Positions 62,824-64,000 of a DNA stretch of 64,000 nucleotides are shown here, piece after piece. Each line of letters starts with the position of its first letter. Position 1 is the first letter of the stretch. Under the pieces are notes generated by a model. The model saw only the letters and a list, made by a program, of their open reading frames with translations. It was not told where the DNA came from and searched no databases. Source of the DNA: Myxococcales bacterium (GTDB lineage Bacteria; Myxococcota_A; Polyangia; Palsa-1104; JAEUJZ01); NCBI GenBank assembly GCA_016794465.1, contig JAEUKA010000104.1:1-64000 (forward strand), in the 5' to 3' direction. The position numbers were made by a program, and so were the translations under genes.

Positions 62824-64000
62824 TTAGCGGCGCTTCTTCTGCGGAGTCCGTTTGGCGGGGGCAGGTGGGGCGGTTCTCGACGCCGGAGTCGGCTTTGCGC
62901 GGGTCGACAGGCTAGATGAAGAGCCGCTCGGTGAGGCGTCGGTAGGCGGCTGTGGGTGCAGGTAGGCCGCTTCGCTTTCGGCCAGCACGGGGTCGCTTGG
63001 TGCCGCTTCTCTCAGGTCCGCACTCACGTTCAGCGCGATGTAGAGCGCCGGAAACGACAGGAACAGGCCGACCAGCCCAAAGGCGTGCTCAAACAGCACC
63101 AGGGACACGATCAGCACAAAAGAGGGCAGGTTGACGTGCCGCGCCGCCAGCCGTGGGTTTAAGACGTAGGCCTCGACCTTGTGCAGGACAAAGGTGCTGC
63201 CCACAAACACCGCCACCGCCACCGGTCCTTTGTAGACATAGGCCGCCACGATCAGTACCGCGCCCGACACCAGATTCCCGACCACCGGCACCAGCGATGA
63301 CAGGAACAGCAGCAGCGAGAAGCCGAGGATGTGCGGCAGGCCGAGCGCCATCAGGATCGGCAGCGTGAAGACCGTGTTCACCACCGCCACCACAACCTGC
63401 AGCGTGATCGTGATGACGATCGCTTCACCCAGGAAGCTGAAATATCGGTGCAGTGCGCCCAGCACGCTCTCGCGGTCGATCTCGCCGAGCATGTCGTCGA
63501 CCGGCTTGCGATCCAGCAAAAAGATGATCGCCAAGATCACCCCGAGCAGGACATGCAGCAGCATTCGCCCCGTCGCTCGCAGGTACGTCATCGCCGGCGT
63601 CACCAGCTCGGGAATCTTCTCTTTGAGATCCTCGAAGTGAATCCAGCCGGGCAGGCGATTTACCGCCTCGGCCTGCAGCTCGGTCATCAGATCGGTCAGT
63701 GGCCGACCCGAGCGCAGCGCCATCAGCTCGACGTAGTAGCGCGTGCCGATGTGGAACATCCCCCAACCGAGCAGCCCCAGCGTCCCGATCATCAGGAGCA
63801 GACAGAGCAGCACGCCGGCGCGCTCACTGCGCCCGAGGGTCTTGCCGAGCACGCCGCCCAGGTAACCGAGCCCGCGCACGAGGACGACCAGCGTCACCCC
63901 CACCAGCGCCAGGTGCCGGAACCCTACGATCAGACCCAAAAACAGGGCCAGCGCAAACACTCGTCGATAGATAGGAATTCGGCTCAGGCGCGAGAGGGTG
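62824..64000 (-). CDS. AI-2E family transporter (5' end outside window)
   Basis: The frame stays open to the window edge; a GTG at 63960 is a possible start, but the upstream in-frame residues (L-S-R-I-P-I-Y-R-R-V) look like a real N-terminus. Six to eight membrane segments and a soluble region near residues 80-120 fit the AI-2E family (PF01594), with P-V-V-G-N-L-V-S-G-A in the late part and H-A-F-G-L-V-G-L-F-L before the last helix. Members include TqsA-like exporters and sodium/proton antiporters; specificity is unknown. A Pro/Ser/Lys-rich cytoplasmic tail of about 70 residues is unusual. It lies 76 bp upstream of the split kinase on the same strand. Confidence 0.85.
   Translation of the reverse strand, partial: TLSRLSRIPIYRRVFALALFLGLIVGFRHLALVGVTLVVLVRGLGYLGGVLGKTLGRSERAGVLLCLLLMIGTLGLLGWGMFHIGTRYYVELMALRSGRPLTDLMTELQAEAVNRLPGWIHFEDLKEKIPELVTPAMTYLRATGRMLLHVLLGVILAIIFLLDRKPVDDMLGEIDRESVLGALHRYFSFLGEAIVITITLQVVVAVVNTVFTLPILMALGLPHILGFSLLLFLSSLVPVVGNLVSGAVLIVAAYVYKGPVAVAVFVGSTFVLHKVEAYVLNPRLAARHVNLPSFVLIVSLVLFEHAFGLVGLFLSFPALYIALNVSADLREAAPSDPVLAESEAAYLHPQPPTDASPSGSSSSLSTRAKPTPASRTAPPAPAKRTPQKKRR

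Overview
This 64 kb window is GC-rich, gene-dense chromosomal DNA. It most likely comes from a myxobacterium-like member of the Myxococcota, an inference from gene content rather than a database match. Supporting features are many complex two-component proteins (GAF/PAS kinases, a MASE1 hybrid kinase, a receiver-EAL protein, an NtrC-type regulator), a Ser/Thr kinase with a PEGA tail, a GlnRS-YqeY fusion, Gly-rich and OmpA/thrombospondin-3 surface proteins, and lipoproteins built of 'DVWAVG'-type propeller repeats. No rRNA, tRNA or CRISPR array was seen.

Layout. 1-1025: the tail of a large secreted toxin ending in a colicin E3-type rRNase domain, followed 2 bp later by a likely immunity gene. 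945-11177: two overlapping DUF4139/MuiA-like genes, a Tat-exported phosphoesterase, an NCS2-like permease, a GAF-PAS histidine kinase and an RnfC/PduS-like Fe-S protein. 11173-11560: a 43-bp tandem array bracketed by a direct repeat. 11673-17761: two propeller-repeat genes flanking a cyclophilin, then a LolCDE/MacB-type ABC operon. 17784-18070: a 21-bp minisatellite. 18228-24857: a CDKN3-like phosphatase, a PAS kinase-like protein without an ATPase domain, GlnRS-YqeY, and a PAS-STAS protein. 24913-29595: a surface protein and its OmpA-like neighbour. 29616-33581: a single-chain MmeI-type restriction-modification enzyme and a small protein. 33674-33863: a second, unrelated 43-bp array. 33901-37591: a GT39-like membrane protein, an NtrC-type regulator and a B3/4-domain protein. 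37648-42276: a complete nitric oxide reductase cluster norC-norB-norQ-norD whose NorC carries a second haem domain. 42297-55744: transporters, a PLP enzyme and a second signalling block. 62824-64000: an AI-2E family transporter running off the window.

The most notable feature lies at 56462-61995. A 5.5 kb integrative element has split a Ser/Thr protein kinase gene. The kinase N-terminal half (minus strand, from 62747) ends in W-E-stop and the C-terminal half (minus strand, to 55754) resumes at W-E-M-L-T-G. The two junctions share the 7-bp sequence TTCCCAC; recombination there would restore an in-frame 488-residue kinase. The element carries a tyrosine recombinase beside its left end, an Abi-like HEPN protein with an R-x4-H motif, two convergent genes of unknown function that share an identically spaced C-x2-C-x14-C-x3-C finger, a small hypothetical gene, and an XRE-type regulator behind a repeat-rich AT-rich spacer. 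It has no recognisable phage structural or conjugation genes, so it looks like a small defence-type genomic island. The finger-protein pair is the best candidate here for undescribed biology.

Functions inferred for known families are firm where catalytic motifs are visible (NorB, integrase, MmeI-type enzyme, colicin E3-type domain, kinase halves). Roles for the array repeats, the finger proteins and several lipoproteins are open.
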